This document shows positions 11,521-17,933 of a stretch of DNA of 22,613 nucleotides, piece by piece. The stretch covers positions 1 through 22,613 of IMG/VR virus record IMGVR_UViG_3300010334_000303. The stretch is one strand, 5' to 3'. This DNA comes from a virus. How positions within the stretch are numbered: the stretch's first letter is position 1; each line of letters begins with the position of its first letter. The notes below the pieces were generated by a model, which was given only the letters and a program-made list of their open reading frames with translations, was not told the DNA's origin and made no database searches. A program made the position numbers and the translations under genes.

Positions 11521-11543
11521 CAATTGGGTTGTCAACCTAATTG
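11521..11543 (+). repeat. 10-bp hairpin upstream of a small CDS
   Basis: CAATTGGGTT (11521-11530) pairs with AACCTAATTG (11534-11543) around GTC, with one G-T. There is no T-tract. It lies ten bases after tRNA-Leu and may be a processing stem or a leader structure for the gene at 11586. Confidence 0.5.
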
Positions 11544-11585
11544 GAGGCTAAGGCGTTATTAGTATATGCACTCCAGGAGAACAGC

Positions 11586-11726
11586 ATGTCAAATGATATA
11601 TTAGCCCAAGTAAGAGAGATGTTGGATCGTACAAGAGATCCTTTTGAGATCGCGCACAAGTTGCATATTGATCTTGAATTTGTACAACAAGCAATGTCAA
11701 TTTTACTGAACAAAGTGTTAGCCTAA
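11586..11726 (+). CDS. very small HTH-like protein, 46 aa
   Basis: ATG 11586 has a good SD (CCAGGAGAAC) and is preferred over ATG 11541, which has none and would run through the upstream hairpin region. The product is all helical; DPFEIAHKLHIDLEFVQQAMSIL (18-40) reads like a helix-turn-helix of the sigma-like or transposase type. It may bind nucleic acid, but nothing more is certain. It lies inside the tRNA array, nine bases before tRNA-Asp. Confidence 0.65.
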   Translation: MSNDILAQVREMLDRTRDPFEIAHKLHIDLEFVQQAMSILLNKVLA

Positions 11727-11734
11727 ACAAATTT

Positions 11735-11809
11735 GGTCTGTTCGTATAGAGGTTATTACTGTGGATTGTCTATCCACTTACGGGGGTTCGATTCCCCCAC
11801 AGACCGCCA
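11735..11809 (+). tRNA. tRNA-Asp (anticodon GTC)
   Basis: Acceptor GGTCTGT (11735-11741) pairs with ACAGACC (11799-11805). Discriminator G, as expected for Asp, and CCA. Loop TTGTCTA on GTGGA/TCCAC. Confidence 0.95.
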
Positions 11810-11815
11810 ATTTTT

Positions 11816-11891
11816 TCCGCCTTAGCTCAGTTGGTAGAGTAGATGACTGTTAATCATTTGGTCCCTGGTTCGAGCCCAGGAGGTGGAGCCA
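11816..11891 (+). tRNA. tRNA-Asn (anticodon GTT)
   Basis: Acceptor TCCGCCT (11816-11822) pairs with AGGTGGA (11881-11887). Discriminator G, as expected for Asn, and CCA. Loop CTGTTAA. Confidence 0.95.
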
Positions 11892-11928
11892 AGAAAACAT
11901 CAGTTTCTTTCATTTTACAAAGGCAATT

Positions 11929-12153
11929 ATGACATACATCAGTCGAGGAGTTGACATTGATACAGATCAATGTGTACAAAATGTTGGAGGCAATCGATTC
12001 AACTTGGTTTTAATTGCCGCGGCAAGAGCCAGGGAAATTAGTCAAAACAATAGAGAAAGTGTTCGCACAGAACATCTCCATACACCAGTAACTGCATTAC
12101 TTGAAGTCCAAGATGGTAAGTTGGGGTATGAAGGAATACGAAAAGTTCGTTAA
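11929..12153 (+). CDS. rpoZ: RNA polymerase omega subunit homolog
   Basis: The 74-residue protein carries the omega core: TDQCVQNVGGNRFNLVLIAAARAREI (12-37), where bacterial omega has a D-C-x4-GNRF-x-LVL-x2-RAR pattern, followed by a helix ending in PVTALLEV (53-60), as in the omega segment that contacts beta-prime. Omega promotes beta-prime folding and assembly and, in proteobacteria, forms ppGpp site 1. The N-terminal region involved in that site is altered (an insertion SRGVDID before the conserved helix), so a phage omega could yield polymerase with changed promoter or ppGpp response. ATG 11929 follows AAAGGCAATT. It sits between tRNA-Asn and tRNA-fMet, downstream of a boxA-like leader. 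Confidence 0.82.
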   Translation: MTYISRGVDIDTDQCVQNVGGNRFNLVLIAAARAREISQNNRESVRTEHLHTPVTALLEVQDGKLGYEGIRKVR

Positions 12154-12159
12154 GTATAT

Positions 12160-12235
12160 CGCGGGGTACGTCAGTGGTCAGACTGCTAGGCTCATAACCT
12201 AGAAGACGGAGGTTCGAATCCTTCCCCCGCAACCA
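12160..12235 (+). tRNA. initiator tRNA-Met (anticodon CAT)
   Basis: Position 1 is C (12160) and position 72 is A (12231), the unpaired C1-A72 that marks bacterial initiator tRNA. The remaining acceptor pairs are GCGGGG/CCCCGC. Loop CTCATAA on CTAGG/CCTAG: the three consecutive G-C pairs of E. coli fMet are reduced to two, the third being A-T. The 3' end AACCA is as in E. coli. Confidence 0.9.
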
Positions 12236-12505
12236 GACGTTCCGAGTGTCTTCGGATAGTGTGACCCACACGATGAGAAGTAGTGTGACAACTACGGGTG
12301 GTAGTCTTTGAACCGAAAGGCCGCTGGCAATGCGATAACGGAACCTGTCGGGAAGTGGGTGGAAGCCGTGTGTGATGGTGTTGGGGGTTCCTGGCGCTTG
12401 ATACGGTACAATTACCACCGGGGTTCGCAGAGCATATTAAAACACACTCTAACCGCAAGGTGACAAGTGAGCTCATGTTCATGAAGTGTGTTTCAATATG
12501 TTTTT
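12236..12505 (+). ncRNA. structured non-coding element B between tRNA-fMet and tRNA-Ala
   Basis: These 270 bases hold no supported gene. The 3' domain is closed by 12433-12448 pairing with 12485-12500 (15 of 16), followed by TTTTTC and tRNA-Ala. The 5' domain shows hairpins TCCGA/TCGGA (about 12241-12256), GTGTG/CACAC (about 12259-12271) and GTAGT/ACTAC (about 12280-12295), plus long-range pairs GGTGGTA/TACCACC (about 12298-12304 with 12413-12419) and GGAACC/GGTTCC (about 12340-12345 with 12386-12391). I recognise no known family; it lacks hammerhead core motifs and obvious group I intron P/Q/R/S elements. The 3' stem plus T-run might act as a terminator. Confidence 0.6.
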
Positions 12506-12506
12506 C

Positions 12507-12582
12507 GGGGGTGTAGCTCATTTGGGAGAGCGCCTGCTTTGCAAGCAGGATGTAGCAAGTTCGATCCTTGTCACCTCCACCA
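12507..12582 (+). tRNA. tRNA-Ala (anticodon TGC)
   Basis: Acceptor GGGGGTG (12507-12513) pairs with CACCTCC (12572-12578), with one G-T at position 3; ACCA follows. Loop TTTGCAA on CCTGC/GCAGG. Confidence 0.94.
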
Positions 12583-12602
12583 TTATTATAAAGGAAAGTC
12601 GT

Positions 12603-12770
12603 ATGCACGAAGCTGGTAAGGGCGATAGCCCAAGACCCTACAGCGTTGATTCAAAAACTTACTCAGACAATTGGGACACAATTTTTGGTAAGAAAGACAA
12701 CAACGATAAAAAAGAAATTGTTGATTCTTTGGACAAAAAACCAACAGACAACAATCCTGCGGCTAAGTAA
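12603..12770 (+). CDS. small acidic phage protein, 55 aa
   Basis: AAAGGAAAGTC precedes ATG 12603; the longer frame from 12486 would run through tRNA-Ala and is rejected. The N-terminal motif HEAGKGDSPRPYSVDSKTYSDNWDTIFGKK (2-31) matches a short protein I know from many phage genomes (GKGD-x-RP...Y-x2-N-x-D-x-IFG). Its function is unknown. The C-terminus is charged and probably disordered. Confidence 0.75.
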   Translation: MHEAGKGDSPRPYSVDSKTYSDNWDTIFGKKDNNDKKEIVDSLDKKPTDNNPAAK

Positions 12771-12774
12771 GATT

Positions 12775-13215
12775 ATGTTGCACTTGATTCAAACACTGGG
12801 GGAAAATATACTGGACTTGATCAGTCAAGACCCAGTACGCCCACATATTCCTGCAAATGATAGGATTGGCAACAACAAAGAAATTTTTGTACTCAAAAAT
12901 GAAGACGACTCAGTTCGTGCAATCACCTGCGTAAGTTATCAAAACAGTATTCCCAAGTCTGAACTGGATTTGTTTATTTCAGATGTAGAACCAGACACAG
13001 CAGTTTTTTATACAATTTGGAGTTACAAGCCCGGAGCAGGCCGTCAGTTGATTTTTGATGCAGTTGACTACATCAAAAAAAATAAACCAAGTATAACAAA
13101 GTTTGTTACACTAAGTCCTAAAACAGAAATGGCCAAGCGTTTTCATACCAAGAACGGTGCTATTATTTTTAGAGAAAACGAAGAGTCAACAAACTACGAA
13201 TATTTGCATCCTTAA
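12775..13215 (+). CDS. GNAT-like protein whose stop codon lies in tRNA-Val
   Basis: The 146-residue frame starts at ATG 12775, five bases after the preceding stop; an earlier in-frame ATG at 12646 lies inside that gene. YKPGAGRQLIFDAVDYIKK (84-102) fits the GNAT loop and helix that bind acyl-CoA, and KFVTLSPKTEMAKRFHTKNGAIIFRENE (109-136) fits the later strand, helix and 'NGA' strand. The substrate is unknown. The last ten bases are the first ten of tRNA-Val: the stop TAA is made by tRNA positions 8-10, so translation and tRNA maturation compete for the same transcript. Confidence 0.65.
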   Translation: MLHLIQTLGENILDLISQDPVRPHIPANDRIGNNKEIFVLKNEDDSVRAITCVSYQNSIPKSELDLFISDVEPDTAVFYTIWSYKPGAGRQLIFDAVDYIKKNKPSITKFVTLSPKTEMAKRFHTKNGAIIFRENEESTNYEYLHP

Positions 13216-13281
13216 CTCAGTTGGTAGAGTTCCTCGCTTACACCGAGGCTGTCGGCGGTTCGAGCCCGTCAGGATGTACCA
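13206..13281 (+). tRNA. tRNA-Val (anticodon TAC)
   Basis: Acceptor GCATCCT (13206-13212) pairs with AGGATGT (13271-13277), G-T at the first pair; ACCA follows. Loop CTTACAC on CCTCG/CGAGG. Its first ten bases are also coding. Confidence 0.94.
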
Positions 13282-13303
13282 AACAACATAAGTAAATTTC
13301 AAC

Positions 13304-13379
13304 GCCCTTGTAGCTCAGCTGGTAGAGCACCGCACTTGTAATGCGGGGGTCCCGTGTTCGATTCATGGCGGGGGCACCA
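13304..13379 (+). tRNA. tRNA-Thr (anticodon TGT)
   Basis: Acceptor GCCCTTG (13304-13310) pairs with CGGGGGC (13369-13375), two T-G wobbles; ACCA follows. Loop CTTGTAA on CCGCA/TGCGG. Confidence 0.92.
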
Positions 13380-13392
13380 TTTTTAATCACCC

Positions 13393-13641
13393 ATGTGGGA
13401 ATACCTAGTAACCTTTTTTGCGATCTTTTTACTTGACATTGTTTACACCTACTACTTGCGGTGTGTGGCCAATGACAATGTGTTAGGTGCAAGTTTTTGG
13501 TCAATAGCCTGTTATATTCTAGGAAGTGTGGCAGTTATAAATTACACAACCAATCATTGGTTAATGATTCCAGCCGTGGCAGGTGCGTTTTGCGGCACCT
13601 GGGTTGGAATGAAAATTAAGAAGAAACAATTCGGAGTGTAG
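13393..13641 (+). CDS. small membrane protein, 82 aa, stop codon lies in tRNA-Pro
   Basis: Three hydrophobic segments are visible (about 4-22, 33-50 and 57-75), followed by the basic tail KIKKKQ, a small inner-membrane protein. The arrangement, with AFCGTWVGMKIK near the end, resembles short phage membrane proteins of unknown function. There is no strong SD before ATG 13393, which lies 14 bases after tRNA-Thr. The stop TAG (13639-13641) is formed by positions 8-10 of tRNA-Pro, as in the GNAT gene and tRNA-Val. Confidence 0.7.
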   Translation: MWEYLVTFFAIFLLDIVYTYYLRCVANDNVLGASFWSIACYILGSVAVINYTTNHWLMIPAVAGAFCGTWVGMKIKKKQFGV

Positions 13642-13708
13642 CGCAGTCTGGTAGCGCACCTGGTTTGGGACCAGGGGGTCCAAGGTTCGAATCCTTGTAC
13701 TCCGACCA
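13632..13708 (+). tRNA. tRNA-Pro (anticodon TGG)
   Basis: Acceptor CGGAGTG (13632-13638) pairs with TACTCCG (13698-13704), G-T at pair 7; ACCA follows. C1-G72 is typical of bacterial tRNA-Pro. Loop TTTGGGA on CCTGG/CCAGG. Its first ten bases are also coding. Confidence 0.95.
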
Positions 13709-14039
13709 AGTACCCCGGGCACCTCTGCCCGTTATACAAGAGGGGGATATTAGCAAACCCATAGACGCTACGGTGCATTGGATCTACCGCAAGGCCCATT
13801 TACGGCGACTTGAGAAATCACAAAGGCAGGAACTGTACTGTCTAAATAGAAAAATAGTTGGACGGGGTAACCACCCAGTCTGGGGCTCTTGTGGTGAGAG
13901 TAGCCAGACACTTTATAAAAGCCGTTTGAGTAGCTACAATGGAACACCGAAATACTTCTCAATACTAGTCAGTAGAAGGACCGGCCATGAAGAGTAGGGC
14001 TACCGCGAATTCAAGCGTCACAGACGGCCTCTATAAAGT
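13709..14039 (+). ncRNA. structured non-coding element C between tRNA-Pro and tRNA-Gly
   Basis: These 331 bases lack a supported gene. The 3' domain is closed by 13909-13925 pairing with 14024-14040 (15 of 17), reaching the first base of tRNA-Gly. Within it, TTGAGTAGC (about 13925-13934) can pair with GCTAC and TCAA near 14000-14013. The 5' domain shows CGGGC/GCCCG around ACCTCT (about 13715-13732), and a long hairpin GTCTGG/CCAGAC with inner CTCT/AGAG (about 13878-13910). I recognise no family. The design, a long stem abutting a tRNA, is shared with elements A and B although the primary sequences differ. Confidence 0.6.
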
Positions 14040-14113
14040 GCGGGATTAGTTTAATGGTAAAACTACAGATTTCCAATCTGTTGTCGTCAGTTCGATTCTG
14101 ACATTCCGCTCCA
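14040..14113 (+). tRNA. tRNA-Gly (anticodon TCC)
   Basis: Acceptor GCGGGAT (14040-14046) pairs with ATTCCGC (14103-14109), one G-T; discriminator T and CCA. Loop TTTCCAA on ACAGA/TCTGT. It is the last tRNA of the array. Confidence 0.94.
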
Positions 14114-14122
14114 GACTTTTAG

Positions 14123-14130
14123 CATAAATA
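14123..14130 (+). promoter_or_regulatory. late-promoter-like octamer (CATAAATA)
   Basis: Seven of eight positions match the T4 late consensus and no sigma70 -35 lies upstream. It ends five bases before ATG 14136, so a transcript from it would be leaderless or nearly so; the gene has no SD. Readthrough from the tRNA array is the alternative. Confidence 0.35.
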
Positions 14131-14135
14131 TTGGT

Positions 14136-15008
14136 ATGAATCCAGACTTTACTAATCTAGCCTATGCCAAAGTCAATTTAAACTTTGATGCTGAATTATT
14201 TGCCACCGAATACGATCGGCACATATTGCCACATGGAATTTCCATTTGCAATAGTCTTGAAACTTTAAACACATCTGTTGCACTCAATGAGTATTGGGGC
14301 ATGGTTCCTCCAGATGAATATACCAAAGCAGATGTGTGGCGACAACCAGGACCTGCTACTACATTAGAATATATAAAACAACAACGCCCACAGTGGAAAA
14401 TGGTGCAGTTAATGGGATTAGATATCACAGAAATAACTGACCCATTACTGTTGCGATTTTCCAAGCAAGGGGGACCTAGTGTTCGAAACGAAACACTGGA
14501 TCCAAAGTATAAATTTTCAATCAAACCTTATTTTGCTGATTTGCAAATATACAAATGGATCATTGAAAATATTCCGTTACAGGAAATTAGAAGTTTACAT
14601 TGTGTTAGCATTGAAGCAGGCGGGCTGGCAACAATACATCGAGATGTAAAAGGTCTATATGCTGGTATCAACAACAGCAGTGGATCGGACAATCGCATCT
14701 ATAAAAATGGTTATGTAATTATCAATTTAAATATCAGTAGCGGAGGTGGTCCACTATGGTGGTGCCTGGACGGGCCAGGTGTATTAGATCCGCAAAAATC
14801 AGATGATCAAGTTTATTTGACAAACGATTATTTTTTACATGCAGTTCCATTAATGACTAGTCGACGCCGCCAAATTAGAATCATGGGCAAGCCAAAACCA
14901 GAGTTATGGAACATGTTTGAATCAACGGGCATGATTACACTTCCAGACGACTACCAGTACAACGGCGGATTTGGCATTGAGTTCTTACCAAAAAATGACA
15001 GCAAATAA
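14136..15008 (+). CDS. HxD...H...R oxygenase-like protein, tandem paralog 1
   Basis: The 290-residue protein has H168-R-D170 (ATIHRDVKGLY), H235 (YFLHAVP) and an Arg-rich strand TSRRRQIRIMG (241-251), in the spacing of a cupin-fold Fe(II)/2OG oxygenase. The N-terminal 150 residues have no recognised domain but are clearly conserved with the next gene: AYAKVNL, WGMxPP, GGPSxRNETLD, IHRD, TSRRRQ. The matching N-termini of the two proteins support this start, though there is no SD. The substrate is unknown. It overlaps its paralog by 14 bases and begins the operon that holds radical SAM, phosphatase and PP-loop genes. Confidence 0.6.
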   Translation: MNPDFTNLAYAKVNLNFDAELFATEYDRHILPHGISICNSLETLNTSVALNEYWGMVPPDEYTKADVWRQPGPATTLEYIKQQRPQWKMVQLMGLDITEITDPLLLRFSKQGGPSVRNETLDPKYKFSIKPYFADLQIYKWIIENIPLQEIRSLHCVSIEAGGLATIHRDVKGLYAGINNSSGSDNRIYKNGYVIINLNISSGGGPLWWCLDGPGVLDPQKSDDQVYLTNDYFLHAVPLMTSRRRQIRIMGKPKPELWNMFESTGMITLPDDYQYNGGFGIEFLPKNDSK

Positions 15009-15879
15009 ATTTTCAAACATTGCCTATGCAAAGGTAAACCTGGCGTATGATCGTGAACTTTTTATCAAAGAATATGATGAGATTATATTACCACACGGTC
15101 ACCCAATTTCAAACAATTTGAATGCGGTTGGTTCTACTGCACCATTGAATAAGGTATGGGGAATGATACCACCAGAATTATACAATAAAGGTGATATCTA
15201 CATGCAAGAAGGAAATGCCAACGCAATGAAATACATTGTGCGAGAACATCCAGGTTGGTTAATGGTGCAATTAATGCAAGCTGATCTGACTCAGGTTCCT
15301 GAGTCTAAGAAAGAAATTCTTAAGAAATTTTCTTTTAGAGGTGGACCCAGTTTTAGAAATGAAACATTGGATCTTGATTTTTCAATTAAACAACCTTTTG
15401 AACACATGCAAATATGGAAATGGATACAAAATAATTTACCATTTAAAAAAATTAACAGCATTCATTGTGTGAGTTTAGAGCCTGGCGGGTTTTCAATCAT
15501 ACATAGAGATATGAAAGGCTTGTATAATCCATTGTCTAGTGCAACAACCAACAGACTTTACAAAGAAGGGTTCGTAGTACTTGCGTTGAATTTGTCAGAT
15601 GGTGGATCTCCTTTATATTGGTCGCTGGACGGCGCAGATGCAGTCAATTGTTTTAAAGCCAATGATCCACTGTATCTTTCAAGTGATTACTTCATGCACG
15701 GAGTAGGAATAGTAACCAGTCGCCGACGACAAGTCCGTGTTGCTGGTATTCCAGGTCCTGAATTATGGGATCTATTAGACAAAGATTCTATCATTGACCT
15801 GGGTGAACATTACAAATATGATTCTTCCTGGGCCAGAGATTATGCAGAAAAAGAATTACTAAATCGAGAATCTAAATGA
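14995..15879 (+). CDS. HxD...H...R oxygenase-like protein, tandem paralog 2
   Basis: The 294-residue protein starts at ATG 14995 (MTANKFSNIAYAKVN, aligned with MNPDFTNLAYAKVN of paralog 1) rather than ATG 14971, which lies deeper in the upstream gene. H170-R-D172, H235 and TSRRRQVRVAG (241-251) match paralog 1 almost position for position, as do PSFRNETLD and LNLSDGGSPLYWSLDG. A tandem duplication with divergence is clear. Retention of the metal-binding residues in both copies suggests both are active, perhaps on successive positions of one substrate or as a heterodimer. The stop overlaps the radical SAM start (ATGA). Confidence 0.6.
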   Translation: MTANKFSNIAYAKVNLAYDRELFIKEYDEIILPHGHPISNNLNAVGSTAPLNKVWGMIPPELYNKGDIYMQEGNANAMKYIVREHPGWLMVQLMQADLTQVPESKKEILKKFSFRGGPSFRNETLDLDFSIKQPFEHMQIWKWIQNNLPFKKINSIHCVSLEPGGFSIIHRDMKGLYNPLSSATTNRLYKEGFVVLALNLSDGGSPLYWSLDGADAVNCFKANDPLYLSSDYFMHGVGIVTSRRRQVRVAGIPGPELWDLLDKDSIIDLGEHYKYDSSWARDYAEKELLNRESK

Positions 15880-17390
15880 ATGTTGTACTATTAAATTCTG
15901 GTCCAAGAATTAATGAATTTACAGTTTACAGAACACTGGGTCCTTACAAGCTGGCACATGCACTGAGAAAAATTGGCATTTCTACAGTGGTAATTGATCA
16001 CGTCAGATGGTTAGATGATAACACTTTAACACAACTGCTGGATAAGTTTGTAACAGATGATACACTTTGCATTGGTATCAGCACCACATTTATATACCAA
16101 CAGTTTGATACACCAGTTTTTCCGCCGGGCCTGCAAACTGCAATTGAAAAACTTGCTCAAAAATTTCCCAGGGCAAAAATTGTGTTGGGAGGACCTTACA
16201 CGCAAAGATTTAAAGTAGAAGTACACCCTTCGTTTACTAAAGAGATTGATGCAATATTTGAAGAGTACTCTGAAGATACATTTGTAGATTACATACGCTC
16301 AATAAAAGAATCTAATATCACACTAATGCCACCATTTACTCATGAATTATGGAATGGCAAAGGAGTATTGTGTTTTAAAAAGCCCAAGATAGAACGATTT
16401 AACATTGAAACAAGTGCATTCAGATTTGTCGACGATGATGTAATTATGCCCAATGAGACATTGCCATTGGAAGTCAGCCGCGGTTGTATTTTTAAATGCA
16501 AATTCTGCAATCATTTGTTGTTGGGCAGAGGCAAGCTGGATTATCTAAGAGATTTTGAATTACTAAAAGATGAGCTAATGCACAATTATGAAAAGTGGGG
16601 AATAACAAACTATTATATCATTTGCGATACATTCAATGACACTGAATATAAAATGAAAGCCTGGTATGATATGGTAGCAAGCTTACCTTTTAAAATCAAG
16701 TATACTTCATATTTGCGAGCAGACTTGTTGGATAAATTTCCAGATGTACCTTACATGCTACAAGAATCTGGGTTGCTGGCTGGTTTTCATGGAATAGAAA
16801 GCCTGGGCGAACAGGCTTCAGGCATCATTGGCAAAGGTTGGAGTGGCAAAAGTGCAAGAGAATATATACCAAAATTGTACCATGATATCTGGAATAAAAA
16901 AGTAGCGCAGACGCTCAGTTTCATTGTTGGATTAACCGGCGACACAAGAGAATCTTTGCTGGACACAGCACACTGGTTTGTTGACAACGATCTTTATAAC
17001 ATAACCTGGTCGTCATTGGGTCTTAGTAATCTAGGGGCTGTGCCCGGTCGACACGCCAGCGAATTTGAAAAAAATGCAACCAAATATGGATATGAATTTG
17101 TTGAATTTATAGCTGATAATCGAAGAAAGACCAAGGGGTATTATTGGAAGACTGATTATTGGACTCTGCGAGATGCTGACAAATATGTGCAAGAAGTATT
17201 ACGACCGGTGACCAACAAATCAAATGCGCCACATGGCAGTTGGACACTTTTGCAGTTTATGCAATATCCTGGTGTGACCGAAGAAAATTTGACCAAAGAA
17301 AATTCTAAAAAAATTGTAGCTGACCTTGATCTACGCCTGCAACAAAAATTATGGATCAATGCGTATGTAGGAAAAATGCTTGCTCTTTAA
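15876..17390 (+). CDS. radical SAM protein with N-terminal cobalamin-binding-like domain
   Basis: The 504-residue protein has an N-terminal Rossmann-like domain (about 1-140: VVLLNSGPR..., ...KIVLGGPYT...) of the kind that precedes class B radical SAM enzymes; the DxHxxG cobalamin-ligand motif is not evident, so B12 binding is uncertain. The 4Fe-4S motif is C204-IFK-C208-KF-C211 in EVSRGCIFKCKFCNH. Later blocks (GLLAGFHGIESLGEQ, SFIVGLTGDTRESLLDTAHWF) match the substrate/SAM side of the barrel. Class B members methylate or rearrange unactivated carbons in natural products, tRNA and lipids. The C-terminus is unassigned. It is coupled to the oxygenase-like pair (ATGA overlap). Confidence 0.85.
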   Translation: MNVVLLNSGPRINEFTVYRTLGPYKLAHALRKIGISTVVIDHVRWLDDNTLTQLLDKFVTDDTLCIGISTTFIYQQFDTPVFPPGLQTAIEKLAQKFPRAKIVLGGPYTQRFKVEVHPSFTKEIDAIFEEYSEDTFVDYIRSIKESNITLMPPFTHELWNGKGVLCFKKPKIERFNIETSAFRFVDDDVIMPNETLPLEVSRGCIFKCKFCNHLLLGRGKLDYLRDFELLKDELMHNYEKWGITNYYIICDTFNDTEYKMKAWYDMVASLPFKIKYTSYLRADLLDKFPDVPYMLQESGLLAGFHGIESLGEQASGIIGKGWSGKSAREYIPKLYHDIWNKKVAQTLSFIVGLTGDTRESLLDTAHWFVDNDLYNITWSSLGLSNLGAVPGRHASEFEKNATKYGYEFVEFIADNRRKTKGYYWKTDYWTLRDADKYVQEVLRPVTNKSNAPHGSWTLLQFMQYPGVTEENLTKENSKKIVADLDLRLQQKLWINAYVGKMLAL

Positions 17391-17408
17391 GCGCAAATCA
17401 CATATAAT
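17380..17408 (+). promoter_or_regulatory. sigma70-type promoter within the 3' end of the radical SAM gene
   Basis: TTGCTC (17380-17385), a 17-bp spacer and TATAAT (17403-17408). The expected start point, 6-8 bases after the -10 box, coincides with ATG 17415, which predicts a leaderless mRNA. Confidence 0.7.
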
Positions 17409-17414
17409 ATACAC

Positions 17415-17933
17415 ATGCCTTGGATTGAAAACATACCTTTAGAAAATGTAGCCACCGGACGTCATCATGATTGCGGTGACAACAGTATGCTGATCCAAAT
17501 TTCGGATCATGACATGGCGTTTCCTACTCCCAAACATCACTTCAAAGAAGTACACAAATTTACATTTTTGGACATTGAAGAAGATGGCATGACCAACACA
17601 GGTGATGGTAGAACCATTGACATGAGCGAGTTTGCCATTACAGATGCACAGGCCGCAGAGCTTGTGCGCTTGTTGCAACATGCCTTTGAAAATCGCATGA
17701 ATGTTGTGGTTCACTGTCATGCCGGTGTTTGCCGTTCAGGTGCTGTGGCAGAAGTTGGTGTTATGATGGGCTTTGCAGATTGCGAGCGTTTTCGTATTCC
17801 AAACCTGTTGGTCAAGCATAAAATGATGCGGGTGCTTGGATGGACCTACGATGAGCAGGAAAAGTCCTACGATGTAAACGGTACTGTTAACGAATGGGGC
17901 TTTATACTGCCCAATCATGACGGAGATATTTAA
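17415..17933 (+). CDS. CX5R cysteine phosphatase (dual-specificity/tyrosine-phosphatase-like)
   Basis: The 172-residue protein carries the P-loop signature HC(X5)RSG in VVVHCHAGVCRSGAVAEV (97-114): catalytic C101 and R107. An upstream acidic loop (TIDMSEFAITDAQAAE, 67-82) may supply the general acid Asp. The size suits a minimal dual-specificity phosphatase domain, which removes phosphate from Tyr/Ser/Thr, nucleotides or lipids. The target is unknown: it could act on host phosphoproteins or within the neighbouring pathway. There is no SD and the promoter -10 box ends six bases before the ATG. The stop overlaps the next small gene (TAATG). Confidence 0.8.
   Translation: MPWIENIPLENVATGRHHDCGDNSMLIQISDHDMAFPTPKHHFKEVHKFTFLDIEEDGMTNTGDGRTIDMSEFAITDAQAAELVRLLQHAFENRMNVVVHCHAGVCRSGAVAEVGVMMGFADCERFRIPNLLVKHKMMRVLGWTYDEQEKSYDVNGTVNEWGFILPNHDGDI

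Noticed and set aside
12192-12608. 126- and 138-codon minus-strand frames over element B
   Set aside because: They run through tRNA-fMet or tRNA-Ala and the hairpins, with no SD or protein motif.
13554-13997. Frames over tRNA-Pro and element C, including a 110-codon plus-strand frame from 13665
   Set aside because: That frame starts inside tRNA-Pro; its product is of low similarity to any fold and covers the strongest hairpin in the region.
11213-14039. Elements A-C as group I introns, hammerhead ribozymes or RNase P RNA
   Set aside because: I looked for CTGATGA...GAAA, for P/Q/R/S-like blocks and for the RNase P conserved regions and did not find them; the flanking tRNAs are intact rather than interrupted.
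17380-17391. TGCTCTTTAAGC as a second boxA
   Set aside because: It resembles boxA but is the coding 3' end of the radical SAM gene and the -35 region of a promoter, so it would not be at the 5' end of a transcript.
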